From Symsagittifera roscoffensis (lineage: Eukaryota > Xenacoelomorpha > Acoela > Convolutidae), in contig NC_087063.1 in assembly GCF_963678635.1 (NCBI RefSeq), positions 16,673,949 through 16,737,948 of the forward strand: a DNA stretch of 64,000 bases, read 5' to 3'. Each line of letters opens with the position of its first letter. Position 1 is the stretch's first letter. The position numbers were made by a program, and so were the translations under genes. Of this stretch, positions 50,326 to 61,050 are shown piece by piece. Below the pieces are notes generated by a model. That model was given only the letters and a program-made list of their open reading frames with translations, searched no databases and was not told the DNA's origin.

Positions 50326-51024
50326 CTACTCATTAGAAGCATTGTGAAACCTACGACGGAAATCGTTTCCCATATCGTTTGCTCCTTTGCGTGCTTCAGA
50401 GTATGCATATTCAGGTTGCTGGGGGTATTTCAATTTCACCACCTTTTCGAAAATACGTTCCAGTTCTTTGTCAACGGGTTGCCGGGAGTTTCCATAATTC
50501 CTTTCCCGACCAATCATTTGATATTTGAGCAAACATTCAGATTTGTTGCCAAAAATCTCTTTTCCGAGCAACCTTCCAAATAGCCCAGGATCGGCTCCAG
50601 CTTTCAGGGCCATTAGATTTTTGTTCTGAAACATTACTGCTTCTGTTTGTACGTTACAAACGTCAATTTGTTCACCAGTGAGCTGTAGAGATAGGACACT
50701 CAAAAACTCGTTGTTATTTTGTCGCTCAATTTTCCTAATCTCTTTCAGCGCCCTTGCATGCCTTTTGACGACTCCGTTCCATTTGGCTTCAAGTTTGCTC
50801 TCAATCGAATCGCCTGCATCTGAATTTACTGCCGTTTGAATGGGCGTCGAGGAGAACAGCTTTGATTTCGCCGGAGTATCTAGAATTGCACTCTGTGTTA
50901 AGTCAATCGTATTATTAGTTTCTTCCTCATCACTGTCATCCTCAATATAAACTCTACGTTTTTTTTGAACGGGCCATAAATAATCCATTTCGGAGTTCAA
51001 TTCGCCAGAGAGCGTTTCAATTTT
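50326..51024 (-). CDS. BEN-like domain protein 2
   Basis: The frame opens after a TTTTTCAG acceptor (exon base 51024). The first ATG is at 50988, giving 220 aa. An acidic segment (EDDSDEEETNN) and a Thr/Ser-rich region precede a C-terminal BEN-like module with LKAGADPGLFGRLLGKEIFG and, near the end, EYAYSEARKGANDMGNDF. BEN domains bind DNA or chromatin proteins and occur in transposon and viral proteins. The module matches in order the neighbouring protein at 51188-51805 (GPSVFGRAIAILIFG...GGANQLGRELRKKY). It is followed after 224 bp by the SET-transposase gene on the same strand. Family assignment is by motif only. Confidence 0.65.
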   Translation of the reverse strand, partial: KIETLSGELNSEMDYLWPVQKKRRVYIEDDSDEEETNNTIDLTQSAILDTPAKSKLFSSTPIQTAVNSDAGDSIESKLEAKWNGVVKRHARALKEIRKIERQNNNEFLSVLSLQLTGEQIDVCNVQTEAVMFQNKNLMALKAGADPGLFGRLLGKEIFGNKSECLLKYQMIGRERNYGNSRQPVDKELERIFEKVVKLKYPQQPEYAYSEARKGANDMGNDFRRRFHNASNE

Positions 51025-51187
51025 CTGAAAAAGTTTGACATAAGAACAAAATTCACGTGATTTATTAGCAAGGAAAAAAATTGTGACAGCAAAACGCACA
51101 CAATGAAAGATCAATTCCAATATCAAGGTCCAAGATATAAACAACTTAGAATGTTTAATTGGAGAGAAATATTTCTTGTCAATTCGG

Positions 51188-51829
51188 CTATGCTGTCGAT
51201 AGTGATTGTCGATTTACGACGAGCTGAGGATACTTTTTCCTTAATTCACGTCCCAACTGATTTGCTCCACCCACTGCTTCTGACAAAGCATGAGGATCAT
51301 TGCCAAACTTCCGATTGACGCAAGCTGAAAAAAAAATAGTTGCCAGAAAAACAGACTGATCACTTTTGTTCTCAGAATAACTATACTTACTAATAAAAAC
51401 TGCTTCAGTTTCTTTACCGACGGACTCACGGCAGTCTTTCCTAGCAACTTTGACCCCTAGTCTTTTATTAATCAGCAAACAATTTTGTTCGTTTCCAAAA
51501 ATTAAAATGGCAATAGCTCGTCCGAATACTGATGGGCCAGCCAAAACAGGAACTGTCATCAAGTTGACTTCACCAAACATCAGAGGCTCGCAATCTTCCA
51601 CTGTCTCGCACACAACTTGATCAACTTTCTTTCTCGCAAAATTTTTCTGCAGCATTTCTCCAAGGCATTTGCGGAACCTGGAGTTCTCTTTCTGCATCTT
51701 AGCTGCATGTTTTTCGTTTTCTTTTGTGATTTCTTCCATTTTTGAAGAAAAAATCTCCACAACTCGTTCTATATTGAGGCTATTGGAGTTCACTGTTGGC
51801 TCCATTGAAGCACCTGGAGTCGAGCCGTT
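51188..51829 (-). CDS. BEN-like domain protein 1
   Basis: Exons 51829-51391 and 51324-51188 are joined in phase 1 (ATTA|GTAAGT ... TTTTTTTTCAG|CT). From the ATG at 51805 the product is 183 aa. An N-terminal helical or coiled region (KMEEITKENEKHAAKMQKEN) precedes a BEN-like module: VLAGPSVFGRAIAILIFGNE, INKRLGVK, and after the intron VNRKFGNDPHALSEAVGG. An acceptor lies 24 nt upstream of this ATG. Alternatively an upstream exon ending around 51950-52005 (frame starting at 52142) is joined in frame, giving a longer N-terminus. The protein lies 164 bp before its paralogue on the same strand. Confidence 0.7.
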   Translation of the reverse strand, partial: NGSTPGASMEPTVNSNSLNIERVVEIFSSKMEEITKENEKHAAKMQKENSRFRKCLGEMLQKNFARKKVDQVVCETVEDCEPLMFGEVNLMTVPVLAGPSVFGRAIAILIFGNEQNCLLINKRLGVKVARKDCRESVGKETEAVFISKYSYSENKSDQSVFLATIFFSACVNRKFGNDPHALSEAVGGANQLGRELRKKYPQLVVNRQSLSTA

Positions 51830-51911
51830 CTACAGAAAACTCAAAAATATAACAATGATGGCAAAAATCCTGGTAAATATTTGGAACTTCACGCCAGAAA
51901 AACTAGTTACA

Positions 51912-52142
51912 TCAGGAACATCTATGCCAAAAGCAACCAACCACTTCTGTCGTTATTTCGCCGAGCTGCAGGCAGGGTTGTTGTGGTTCCCCCAAGGTTC
52001 CTTCGTCAAAACGGCACCTTTTCTTCGGTTGAGTCTCAGTGGCTTTCAGTGTAGCTATTCTCTCGGTTTTCTTTGAGGCAGCGTGACAGGACACTTCCAT
52101 TTCAGAATTCCCACTTCTCGGCTGACTCCTTAAACCAAACAT
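51912..52142 (-). other. Possible 5' exon of BEN-like protein 1
   Basis: The open frame starts at ATG 52142 and is polar, Lys/Thr/Gln-rich. A phase-0 donor (GAA|GTGGTT, weak) near 51960 would join it in frame to the exon at 51829. No domain is recognised. It could be 5' untranslated or chance. Confidence 0.35.
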
Positions 52143-52483
52143 TAATCATACCAGCAAAAGAAATGCTTGCACTAAGATCAATATGAACATGTTGACTGAA
52201 AGCCAGTTAGTACAGTTGTTTCGCTCTTTTGCAATCCGTAAACAACAAACATTTGGGTTTCTATAGCCTTTAGACTAGAATCTGCCGCTGAGAACTTCAT
52301 TAATGACCGATAATGCGATCATGAACGACCAAATTTTGACGCTAATTTGACCCTAACTTTACCCTAGCTTAAAGTTAGGAGCTTTTATACTTTGTAACTT
52401 GAAAAAAAAACCTCCCAAAATAGTTTCTGGTTGTTTTTTAAAACGTTTTGAGCTCCAAGAACAAGAAATTTTACGCAAGAATT

Positions 52484-52906
52484 TCATTTGTCTATGATAC
52501 AATCTAAAAACTGTATTTTGCTAAGAGGCACTAACTCAAAAGTGATATCAACCAGACTTCTGTCAGCGGCTTGAACTTTATTGCGTACAACCTCTGTTGC
52601 TTCCTTAACTCGATTATTGACAATCTTAGTCACCAACGACGCTGTGAACGTTTTGTCTCCGCTAGTTGTAAAGGAAACGTGCTCTTTTTCCTTCAGCATC
52701 AATTTAGCTTCTAGATTCAAATAGGACGGCCAGAGAACACTATTGTACGGGAGGGTGAAAGCATGCTCATCGTGTTTGCAGTAGAACACCCATGTATACA
52801 ATTTTGCTTCTTTGATTAAAATTTCGTCGTCCAGATATCGTGACTGCGAACTTATTCCTTTGTTACAGCGCTGAGGTCGTGATGATTGATTCGAGTTTTG
52901 CGACAT
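52484..52906 (-). CDS. Unrecognised 140-aa protein of the transposase cluster
   Basis: This is a single open exon from ATG 52906 to TGA 52484. A clear acceptor, TTGTTACAG, lies only 7 nt upstream of the ATG. The N-terminus is Ser/Gln-rich. The middle (YTWVFYCKHDEHAFTLPYN, then SVLWPSYLNLE) looks like a small beta-rich fold, and the C-terminus is mixed alpha/beta. No named family is recognised. Position and orientation place it between the kinase and BEN-like genes, 416 bp and about 340 bp from its neighbours, so it is probably a component of the same element. Confidence 0.55.
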   Translation of the reverse strand: MSQNSNQSSRPQRCNKGISSQSRYLDDEILIKEAKLYTWVFYCKHDEHAFTLPYNSVLWPSYLNLEAKLMLKEKEHVSFTTSGDKTFTASLVTKIVNNRVKEATEVVRNKVQAADRSLVDITFELVPLSKIQFLDCIIDK

Positions 52907-53321
52907 AGTCTATCTGTAACAACAAAAAATTTTCAAAAACCAATCAAATTATTTAAGTTAGGTTACTTCAAAAAGACCTATCAGGCAATTGTTAACACAA
53001 ATGGACTGTAATAAACAAATTCCTTCAATTTCACTAACGTGCCGGCTGTTTAAAAAGTTTATCAAACTATTGAAGGTTACACATCCTTAAAATGGAAGCG
53101 TTTGGGAAACTGAATTATTTTTTGTCAACACCAGGCGTTCGAAAATCCTATATACTAACAGAATATAATTTCTTCCATTGCGTACAATCGACTCAAAACT
53201 GCATCAGCAGAAAAACACCGAACAAAGAAATTTTAATCAAAAACGTTGCTTAAGTTCAAATGAAACTTATCATATCATTGTTTTTCGAGTTGGAAGAACA
53301 AATGAAATCAGGACACATGTT

Positions 53322-54845
53322 TCATTCCGAACATAGATCAACTACTGCCATATTGCTGTACAGCTCTTTCGAGCTTTGCAGTCTTTTTTTTTCCTTTAGG
53401 TTTCCAAGCAACATCTTGATAGAAGCGCGATTTTCTCTTCTCTTCAAACACTGTGACGCGAGATACCCAACCACCATCTTCTCTTCCTCAGAGCAAATGC
53501 AGGTTCTAGCAATTTCGTCAAAAACATAACCAAGGCTAAAAACATCTGAAGCTGGAACAGTTTTTGCATCTCTCAAGTTTCGCAATTCCCATTCTACATG
53601 GCTGTGTTGTAAATTGTGCTTCTCTCTCATTTTGGGAGTCAATTTGTATGTTATTGGATAGGCTAAGGCTGTCGCTTTTCCAAAATCAATTACTCTAGTG
53701 CTATTCCCAGAGTACATCACATTTCCACAATGGAGGTCTAGATGAAGGATCTGAAACGATAACTTATTTCAAATGTTAAAAAAAATTTAATTGAACGCTG
53801 CGAAAATTCAAGTGGGGACCAGTATTTAGATTCGAAAAAAGGATATGATAAAAAAATCGATTATTTTGACCCAAACAACTTACGTTTCTAGAGTGCAAGA
53901 ACTGGACAGCTTTAAGGGTTTCGTTTGCTCGTGCTAACCAGTTATTTGTCATGCTCTTTTCCCTGTGCTCGGTTACTGATGCGCCATTGAAATATTCCAG
54001 AACTAGCTGATATTCATTCAACAGCCCAAAGAGGCCCAAGAAAAAATTCTGGTCTTCCGATTTAGGGGTTTGGAGTACCAACGCAGCAATTTGTGCTTCC
54101 AAATACAAATCCCTGCTGTAGAACGGAGGACACTCTTTAACTACTGCTTGAACTTTAGCAAAGGAACACTTCACAATACGTCCAAATCTACCCTGACCTA
54201 TGAATTTCCTGTTTACTTGTATGTTGAAAGATTTGAAATGAATTGGCTCGGGGAGTGAACGCGATAGATTCATTCTCTGAATTGTGCCGTCATTGCCGGC
54301 ACAAATATCATTGGTCGCAGCTGTCATCTTCAATTCTTTGCCTGATTTTTTAACACAAAGGACACTTTCACTCTAAACAAAATCAAGCCGATAATTATTT
54401 TATCCATTCAAAAAATTATGAAAGTTCGAAAATCTCAACTCACTTATTCCTATCAGAACAAATAACAACATATGTTAATTTTGAGCTCTTGTAAAAAAAA
54501 ACAATTTAATCGTCCAAGCAAAACCAAGATTGTAACGCAATTGCAAAGGTATAAAAGACTCACCTGATTACGGCTTTTTTGAAGTAGAACGATTGTCTTC
54601 TCCTGATGCAAGACCCTGCTTTTCAACTCATCGACCTTCTCCATGGCCTCTTTATGATTGGAATTCGCTTCAGTCCACTGCTCATGGAAGTAGTTCATGA
54701 AACCATTAGCAGTCTCTCGTCTGGCTGTTTCAGCAAGCAGATCTAGTTTTAATTTCTGGCGCTTTCTCGACTCGCTTATTTGGGCTCTTCTTTTCTTTGC
54801 TTCTTCAGACCTACTGTGAGATCGTTTCCTAGAAAAATTAAACAT
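53322..54845 (-). CDS. Basic coiled-coil plus protein kinase-like protein (399 aa)
   Basis: Exons 54845-54564 (94 codons), 54372-53884 (163) and 53750-53322 (142 plus stop) are all joined in phase 0 at GT-AG introns. Residues 5-90 are highly basic, then a long helix with leucine spacing (AKKRRAQISESRKRQKLKLD; VDELKSRVLHQEKTIVLLQK), like a bZIP-type DNA-binding and dimerisation region. The kinase fold covers about 145-370: Gly loop GQGRFG (153-158), AVVKE with K173, E186, catalytic loop HLDLHCGN (D262, N267), DFG (279-281), SDVFSLG (325-331) and a late Arg in CLKRRENRAS. All key residues are present, so activity is plausible. An acceptor-like TTTTTCTAG lies inside the first codons, so an upstream exon (54916-55134) may be joined instead of starting at 54845. 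Substrate unknown. Confidence 0.8.
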
Positions 54846-54915
54846 TACTTAAAACTTAAAATTTTGTTTCACTTTTATTGAGGCATTCATCCCACTTTGA
54901 AAACTATTGATTTTA

Positions 54916-55134
54916 TTAAGCAGAAGGAAATAACTTTTTCAAGGTGATCTGAGTCTTGTCTGTTGAACTGAGTGGAGCCTCTGCGCTGCTTTTGTTAGTG
55001 TTGTCACAGTTTATCAGGCTTGAATCAATTGGGAAATTCGGGAAAGCGTCTCTCTCAGATGAAGTCATAATGAGATCTAAAAACGAAAGAAAAACTGAAA
55101 AAAATCAGACATGGCAGCCAAATGTACCTTCCAT
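54916..55134 (-). CDS. Small Ser/Asn-rich protein or 5' exon of the kinase gene
   Basis: ATG at 55134 (ATGGAAG, GTACAT donor) joins across a ~50-bp intron to 55076 (TTTTTAG acceptor) and reads 55 aa to TAA at 54916. The second ATG at 55068 is 8 nt after that acceptor and gives 50 aa (MTSSERDAFPNFPIDSS...). No domain is recognised. A weak internal donor (AAAAA|GTTATT) would splice in frame to the basic exon of the kinase gene (LKK joined to KRSHSRSEE), making it the kinase N-terminus. Confidence 0.4.
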
Positions 55135-55137
55135 TTG

Positions 55138-55437
55138 AGGTAGACAAAACCAACCACAACCAATCTTCATCCTCATGATAGCCTGCACAATAGCGCTACT
55201 TATTGATTCCTTCTCACTCGAAGAAGAAAGTTAAAACTTAACAAAACTCCAAAAACAACAATCAAAAAATAATGACAGCAATCAAAAAAAATTAGAAAAA
55301 GTTCAAAAAAAAGTAGACAAAGTTATTGGGAATGAATTACGAGGACAAAATAAATACGAATTAACGCCTTGCTTCTGAATTAACTAAGTTGTAACAAGTT
55401 TCAAGTAATTATGATAAATTTATCGTTACCCGATTAT
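55138..55437. other. Spacer upstream of the cluster
   Basis: AT-rich sequence with no exon. If the cluster is one transcription unit, its promoter should lie here or in the adjacent satellite. No TATA or initiator element is claimed. Confidence 0.35.
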
Positions 55438-57420
55438 CTTCATCATAAAGCAAACACAGCTGTGTGGCTCATATAAAAGTCCATATACAAATCCATACCG
55501 AAGCTTTATGAGCTCCGACAAAATCAGTTCACAATTTTTCACTGACCATCTTCATCTTATTATCTTAATTTATTCATGACCAAAGTGAGATCATCACCTA
55601 GTCTTATTGTAACAGAAAAACGACTATGTGACTCGAATTAGTGTATACATACACATCCATGACAATGCCTGAAGATCACAAAGCCTTGCACTTTTTTTCA
55701 AAACCAAATTGGTTATCCTTTTATTGGAACAATTGCCTTCCATCATCAAGCAAAAACACGGTTGTGTGCCTCATATAAGCGTCCATATCCACATTCATGA
55801 CAAAGCTTAATGACTTCCAACAAATGAGTTCACAAATTTTCCCTAACCATCTTCATCTTAATGATCAAAGTGAAATGATCAAAGTGAAATTAATGTTTAT
55901 TAATGATCAAAGTGAAATCATCACCTAGTCTTAATGTAACAGAAAAACGACTAGATGACTCGAATGAGTGTATATATACACATCCATGACAATGCCTGAA
56001 GATCACATAGCCTTGCACTATTTTTTCAAATCGAAATTGGTTATCTTTTTATTCGAACGCTTGCTTTCCATCATCAAGCAAAAACACGGTTGTGAGGCTC
56101 ACATAAGCGTCCATATACACATCCATGACAAAGCTTAATGACTTCCAACAAATGAGTTCACAAATTTTCCCTAACCATCTTCATCTTAATATCTTGTTTT
56201 ATTAATGATCAAAGTGAAATCATCACCTAGTCTTAATGTAACAGCAAAAACGACTAGATGACTCGAATGAGTGTATATATACACATCCATGACAATGCCT
56301 GAAGATCACATAGCCTTGCACTATTTTTTCAAAATGAAAGTGGTTATCTTTTTATTGGAACGCTTGCTTTCCATCATCAAGCAAAAACACGGTTGTGTGG
56401 CTCACATAAGCGTCCATATACACATCCATGACAAAGGTTAATGACTTCCAACAAATGAGTTCACAAATTTTCCCTATCCATCTTCATCTTAATATCTTGT
56501 TTTATTAATGATCAAAGTGAAATCATCACCTAGTCTTAATGTAACAGAAAAACGACTAGAGGACTCGAATGAGTGTAGATATACACATCCATGACAATGC
56601 CTGAAGATCACATAGCCTTGCATTATTTTTTCGAATGAAATTGGTTATTTTTTTATTGGAATGATTGCCTTCCATCATCAAGCAAAAACACGGTTGTGTG
56701 GCTCACATAAGCGTCCATATACACATCCATGACCAAGCTTAATGACTTCCAACAAAAGAGTTCACAAATTTTCCCTAACCATTTTCATCTTAATATCTTG
56801 TTTTATTAATGATCAAAGTGAAATCATCACCTAGTCTTAATGTAACAGAAAAACGACTAGATGACTCGAATGAGTGTATATATACACATCCATGACAATG
56901 CCTGAAGATCACATAGCCTTGCACTATTTTTTCAAAATGAAATTGGTTATCTTTTTATTGGAACGCTTGCTTTCCATCATCAAGCAAAAACACGGTTGTG
57001 TGGCTCACATAAGCGTCCATATACACATCCATGACAAAGCTTAATGACTTCCAACAAAATAAGTTCACAAAATTTCCCTAACCTTCTTCATCTTAATATC
57101 TTGTTTTATTAATGACCAAAGTGAAATCATCACCTAGTCTTAATGTAACAGAAAAACGACCAGATGACTCGAATGAGTGTATATATACACATGCATGACA
57201 ATGCCTGAAGATCATATAGCCTTGCACTATTTTTTCAAAACTAAATTGGTTATCTTTTTATTGGAACGCTTGCCTTCCATCATCAAGCAAAAACACGGTT
57301 GTGTGGCTCACATAAGCGTCCATATGCACATCCATGACAAAACTCAATGACTTCCAACAAAACGAATTACAAATTTTCCCTAACCATCTTCATCTTAATA
57401 TCTTGTTTTATTCATGACTC
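55438..57420. repeat. ~302-bp satellite array, about 6.5 units
   Basis: The box 'catcatcaagcaaaaacacg' recurs at 55741, 56069, 56372, 56673, 56975 and 57278 (spacing 328, 303, 301, 302, 303), with a diverged first copy near 55438. Each unit includes 'cacctagtcttaatgtaaca', 'gtgtatatatacac' (a perfect palindrome in several units) and 'gacaatgcctgaagatca'. The first unit is longer because of a 25-bp internal duplication of 'aatgatcaaagtgaaat'. Confidence 0.9.
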
Positions 57421-57734
57421 ACTTGATAAATACAGAAAATCTTGCAAACTTTTGCACGGCGCGGGAAACAAAATGGAAAAAACCCATTTTTATGTGATTT
57501 CCTATTTATTATAAATGCCATTATAATGGATACGAAATGAAATATAGAATGCAGTTTGTTTTGGCGAGAAAAAATGGAATTAAATCCAGTTTCAGTTCAA
57601 TTTTGTTGTCTGAACGTTGAATGGGATTCGATTATATTTACAACTTTTTAGACCATTTGTTTTCACTTTTCTTAAATGCCGGATTATTTTTTGGGCTATT
57701 TTGTATTGAACTGTTTTATATGGGACTGTTTTGT

Positions 57735-58000
57735 ACTTGCATTATTTCGTGCTATTAGCTCTATTAACGCGTAAGCGGAGATGTAATCTGTCTTAGAAGT
57801 CGTTACAAATTGGTTGAAGGAAGCTTATTTGCAATAATTGATTTGTTACTAGGAGCGAAATCTATCCCTTTGTATTTTATATGGCGTATGTGGGATGATT
57901 TTCACAAAAAATTTCAATTTAACTAAATTTATTTTTTTTCTTGTTATTACTGCTACATAGACATTAAAAGGCAGTCGGAACTGCTGACGAAACGATATAT
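57735..58000 (+). repeat. Hairpin-family repeat, forward arm of an inverted pair
   Basis: It starts 'ctattaacgcgtaagcgg' and runs through 'attggttgaaggaagctt', 'tgatttgttactaggagcg' and 'ttaaaaggcagtcgg'. Its inverted counterpart is at 58390-58660. Confidence 0.7.
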
Positions 58001-58389
58001 TTGAGCAGCTAACAACAACAACAAACAGAAACAACAGTAATACATTGAGCCAGCGGAGGATCAAGGAGTTTCACGAACCAGAAAAAATTTTCAATTTTGA
58101 ATAATTAATCGGCATTTCTTTAGTTCGAAGACCAAATAGCTTTTCTGAGCTTTTCTAAATCAATTAAACCATATGTTGCCATCAAAAAAAATTCTATGAT
58201 ATGGGCATATTGGAACAAACTGCTGAACTTTTCATAAACATTACACAGAAACTACCAGGTACTCTGGAATTAATTACACGAACATAGCCAATTGACAGTC
58301 GGAAAAGAGTCAATGAACAAAAGAAAACAGAAAAACACTTGATTTGTTTGTTGAGAAAACGCATCTTGCGAAATTTAAAATAAACAAGA

Positions 58390-58900
58390 CTGCTTGTATC
58401 AGGGCGAAGCCCTGAATGTTTCGACTGCCTTTTAAGGTTTACGGAGCAGTGATAACAATTGAAAAAATAGATGTAGTGAAATGAAATGAAAAAAAAAAAA
58501 ATAAATTTGAACTTTCTCATGAAAATCATTTTACCACACATATAAAAAAAAAGATTATTTCGCACCTTGTAACAAATCAATTCTGGTAAATAAGCTTCTT
58601 GCAACCAATTTGGAACGATTTATAAGACGGATTAACTCTCCTCTTACGCGTTAATAGCGCGAAATATATCGCGCGTTTATTGTCCCAAATTGGCCAAAAT
58701 GGCAAACTTTAAACCCCCATAACTTTACAAAAAAAGATCACAGGTGAAATATCTTTTCAAATTAGAGATCAGGACAACAATACCTTTCGATTGATATAAA
58801 AACATTCCGTCAAAAAAGGCTAGTTAAAAAGTCGAAATTTGTCTGAAGAAAAAAAACCCACCCCGAGCACAAATAGTCCGTTACTTTCGTATCGAAAGTC
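58390..58900 (-). repeat. Hairpin-family repeat, inverted arm
   Basis: Read on the minus strand it repeats the forward arm, ending in the hairpin TCAGGGCTTCGCCCTGA (plus strand at about 58400-58416). Beyond 58660 it continues into the 'ggccaaaatggcaaac' and 'gatcacaggtgaaat' boxes found near 43395 and 44304 on the plus strand. Confidence 0.7.
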
Positions 58901-59624
58901 GGAACAATAACCAAGAGTAAAATAATCAAGCCTACTTAAAATGCTAAAATTTAATTCAAAAATTTAAAAATCTTTATGGAAAAGATAGCTAGAAATCTAT
59001 TGGGTTGAACGGTTTTATATTTTGACCCTTTCGGTTTCAAACTTTTTGTGCTTCAAGTTTCAGCAGTTCTAAACGTGAATTAGTTCAATTTGGACTTGGA
59101 TGTTGAAACTTACCTGGTAAACAACGATAAACACTTTAAATTTAACGGGCAAGAGATCTCGAACAGCGGAATAACTTAGCTTTGATTATCAATGCGGAAA
59201 AAGTAATCAAATTAACAACTATTTGAATAAGTCTTCAGGTGTTAGAAAAAAGCGATGTAACACTACTTGTGCTATGGTCCACAAATAAGAAGGATGTGAC
59301 CAATATCATTGAACTTTAGTTAAACTTGATAGTTATTATTAATAAACAGATGAGATGGAAAGTGAAAATATAAGTGATGGCAGGTATCTTTCAAATAACC
59401 CTTATTGAGACAATGATAGTAATGTGATCACACCCCCACCCATAACCTCCGGATAAAGGTCACGCTTCAATACACTCACGCTTTAATCTCAATTTTTGCT
59501 CCTCCTGAAAAAACAGCTCCCAGAGAACATGCGTAAAAAGATATAATTTTTCTTGAAAAAAATAACCCGCTATTTTTAAATCGGATGATGCTCAAACTAT
59601 CAACATAGCCCCTCAATCAGCATT

Positions 59625-59875
59625 GTTCCAAATTGGCAAAAATGGCAATCTTTGAACACCCGTAACATTACCAAAAATGATCACAGGTGGAATATCTTTT
59701 CAAATTTGAGCGCAGGACAACAATACCTTTCGAATGATATTTTAAAATTTTGTCAAAAATGGCTAGTTAAAAAGTCGAAATTTGTCTGAAGAAAAAAAAA
59801 CCCACCCGAGCACAAATATTCCGTTATTTTCGTATCGAAAGTCGGAACAATAAAACAAAAAATCGGCGACTATCT
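59625..59875 (-). repeat. Hairpin-family repeat, partial inverted copy
   Basis: 'ccaaattggcaaaaatggca' and 'gatcacaggtggaatatc' match 58676-58757, followed by 'aaaaagtcgaaatttgtctg' and 'cacccgagcacaaatattcc'. Confidence 0.65.
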
Positions 59876-60719
59876 TCCGAGAAAAACCCACAGCGCAAAA
59901 ATGTTGTAAGCAAATCAGAGTTTATTTTATATAAAATGAAAATATTAGCGATAAAATCTGTCGGCTTAAGAAAACTTAAAGTGCATTATGTGGCTGAGAC
60001 TTTTTGCTTTTTTTGTACTTCGCATTAGAAATTCCTCCATTAAATCATCTAGTATTTTTAAGAAGCCTAAATGCCTAAGTCACGATGGAAAAACAAACTA
60101 TTAAATTCCCACTTGATTCTAGAAAAACGAACAAAAATTTCTAACACGCTCACATCATTTGAAACAAATAGTAAGAGATTATCCAGTCGTGCGACCTGTT
60201 TTAGTCCCCTACCCGTACTGACAATAAATGAATTGCAATTGATTTATAAAAATAATGAAGCAGACAACAAAATTCCAAATTGTTTTCCCCTACAACCTAC
60301 AGCGTCCAGTTGAAGCCCAGAGCTTTATCGTACATTTTATTGGAAGAAAATCAGCGATAAAATCAGTCTGCTTACGACAACTTAAAGTGTTGTCTTTGGG
60401 TGAGAATTTTGTACTTCGAATTAGGATGGTCTCCATTATATCATCCACTAATTTTAAGGGGTGCCTGACATCAAGCCGACAGGACTTCAAGCCGAATCGT
60501 ATAATTAGGGACTTCAAGTCGAACAATTTGTCAAAAAAAGGAAAATATGATTATTTGAAAACTTTTTCGAAGAAATCTTCAAATTCAAAGCATGTTTTAC
60601 AAGTTATTGGACTTTTCATAACTTTTGAGTCTCTTATTTATGATTAGAAATATTAAATTTTACAATTTTTAAACAATTAGAATTTAGAAACTTTTTTCAT
60701 TTTGTTTTATTTCATTGAA

Positions 60720-61050
60720 TTTTTATGTGTTATCACTGCTCCATAAGCCTTAAAATGCAATCGGAACATTCAGGGCTTCGTCCTGATACGAGCAGTTTTG
60801 TTTAGTTTTTCTTCGACACTTACGTGCTGAAATCAGTGATGAAGTATAATTAATGCAAAAATGTTGTCAATATCTTTTTCGGTCAACGAATCTGAACGAA
60901 GTTAATTAATCTGAAACGGGACTTCTTGCAGCTCTTAAATTCAGTTCAAAAAGTTATTTAATACCCGATTTTTATTTTTTAAGTTATGGGGGTTTGAATA
61001 TTGCCAAATCGGTCATGTTCTGGACTAAATTATGCGCGCTTTGAAGATTT
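60720..61050 (+). repeat. Hairpin-family repeat, partial forward copy
   Basis: 'tgttatcactgctccataag', then 'tcagggcttcgtcctgata' (one mismatch in the hairpin), and later 'aagttatgggggtttg' with 'attatgcgcgctttg'. Confidence 0.6.

Noticed and set aside
55138-57420. Satellite as a CRISPR-like array
   Set aside because: Units of about 302 bp are tandem copies with no short repeat and unique-spacer pattern, and the genome is eukaryotic.
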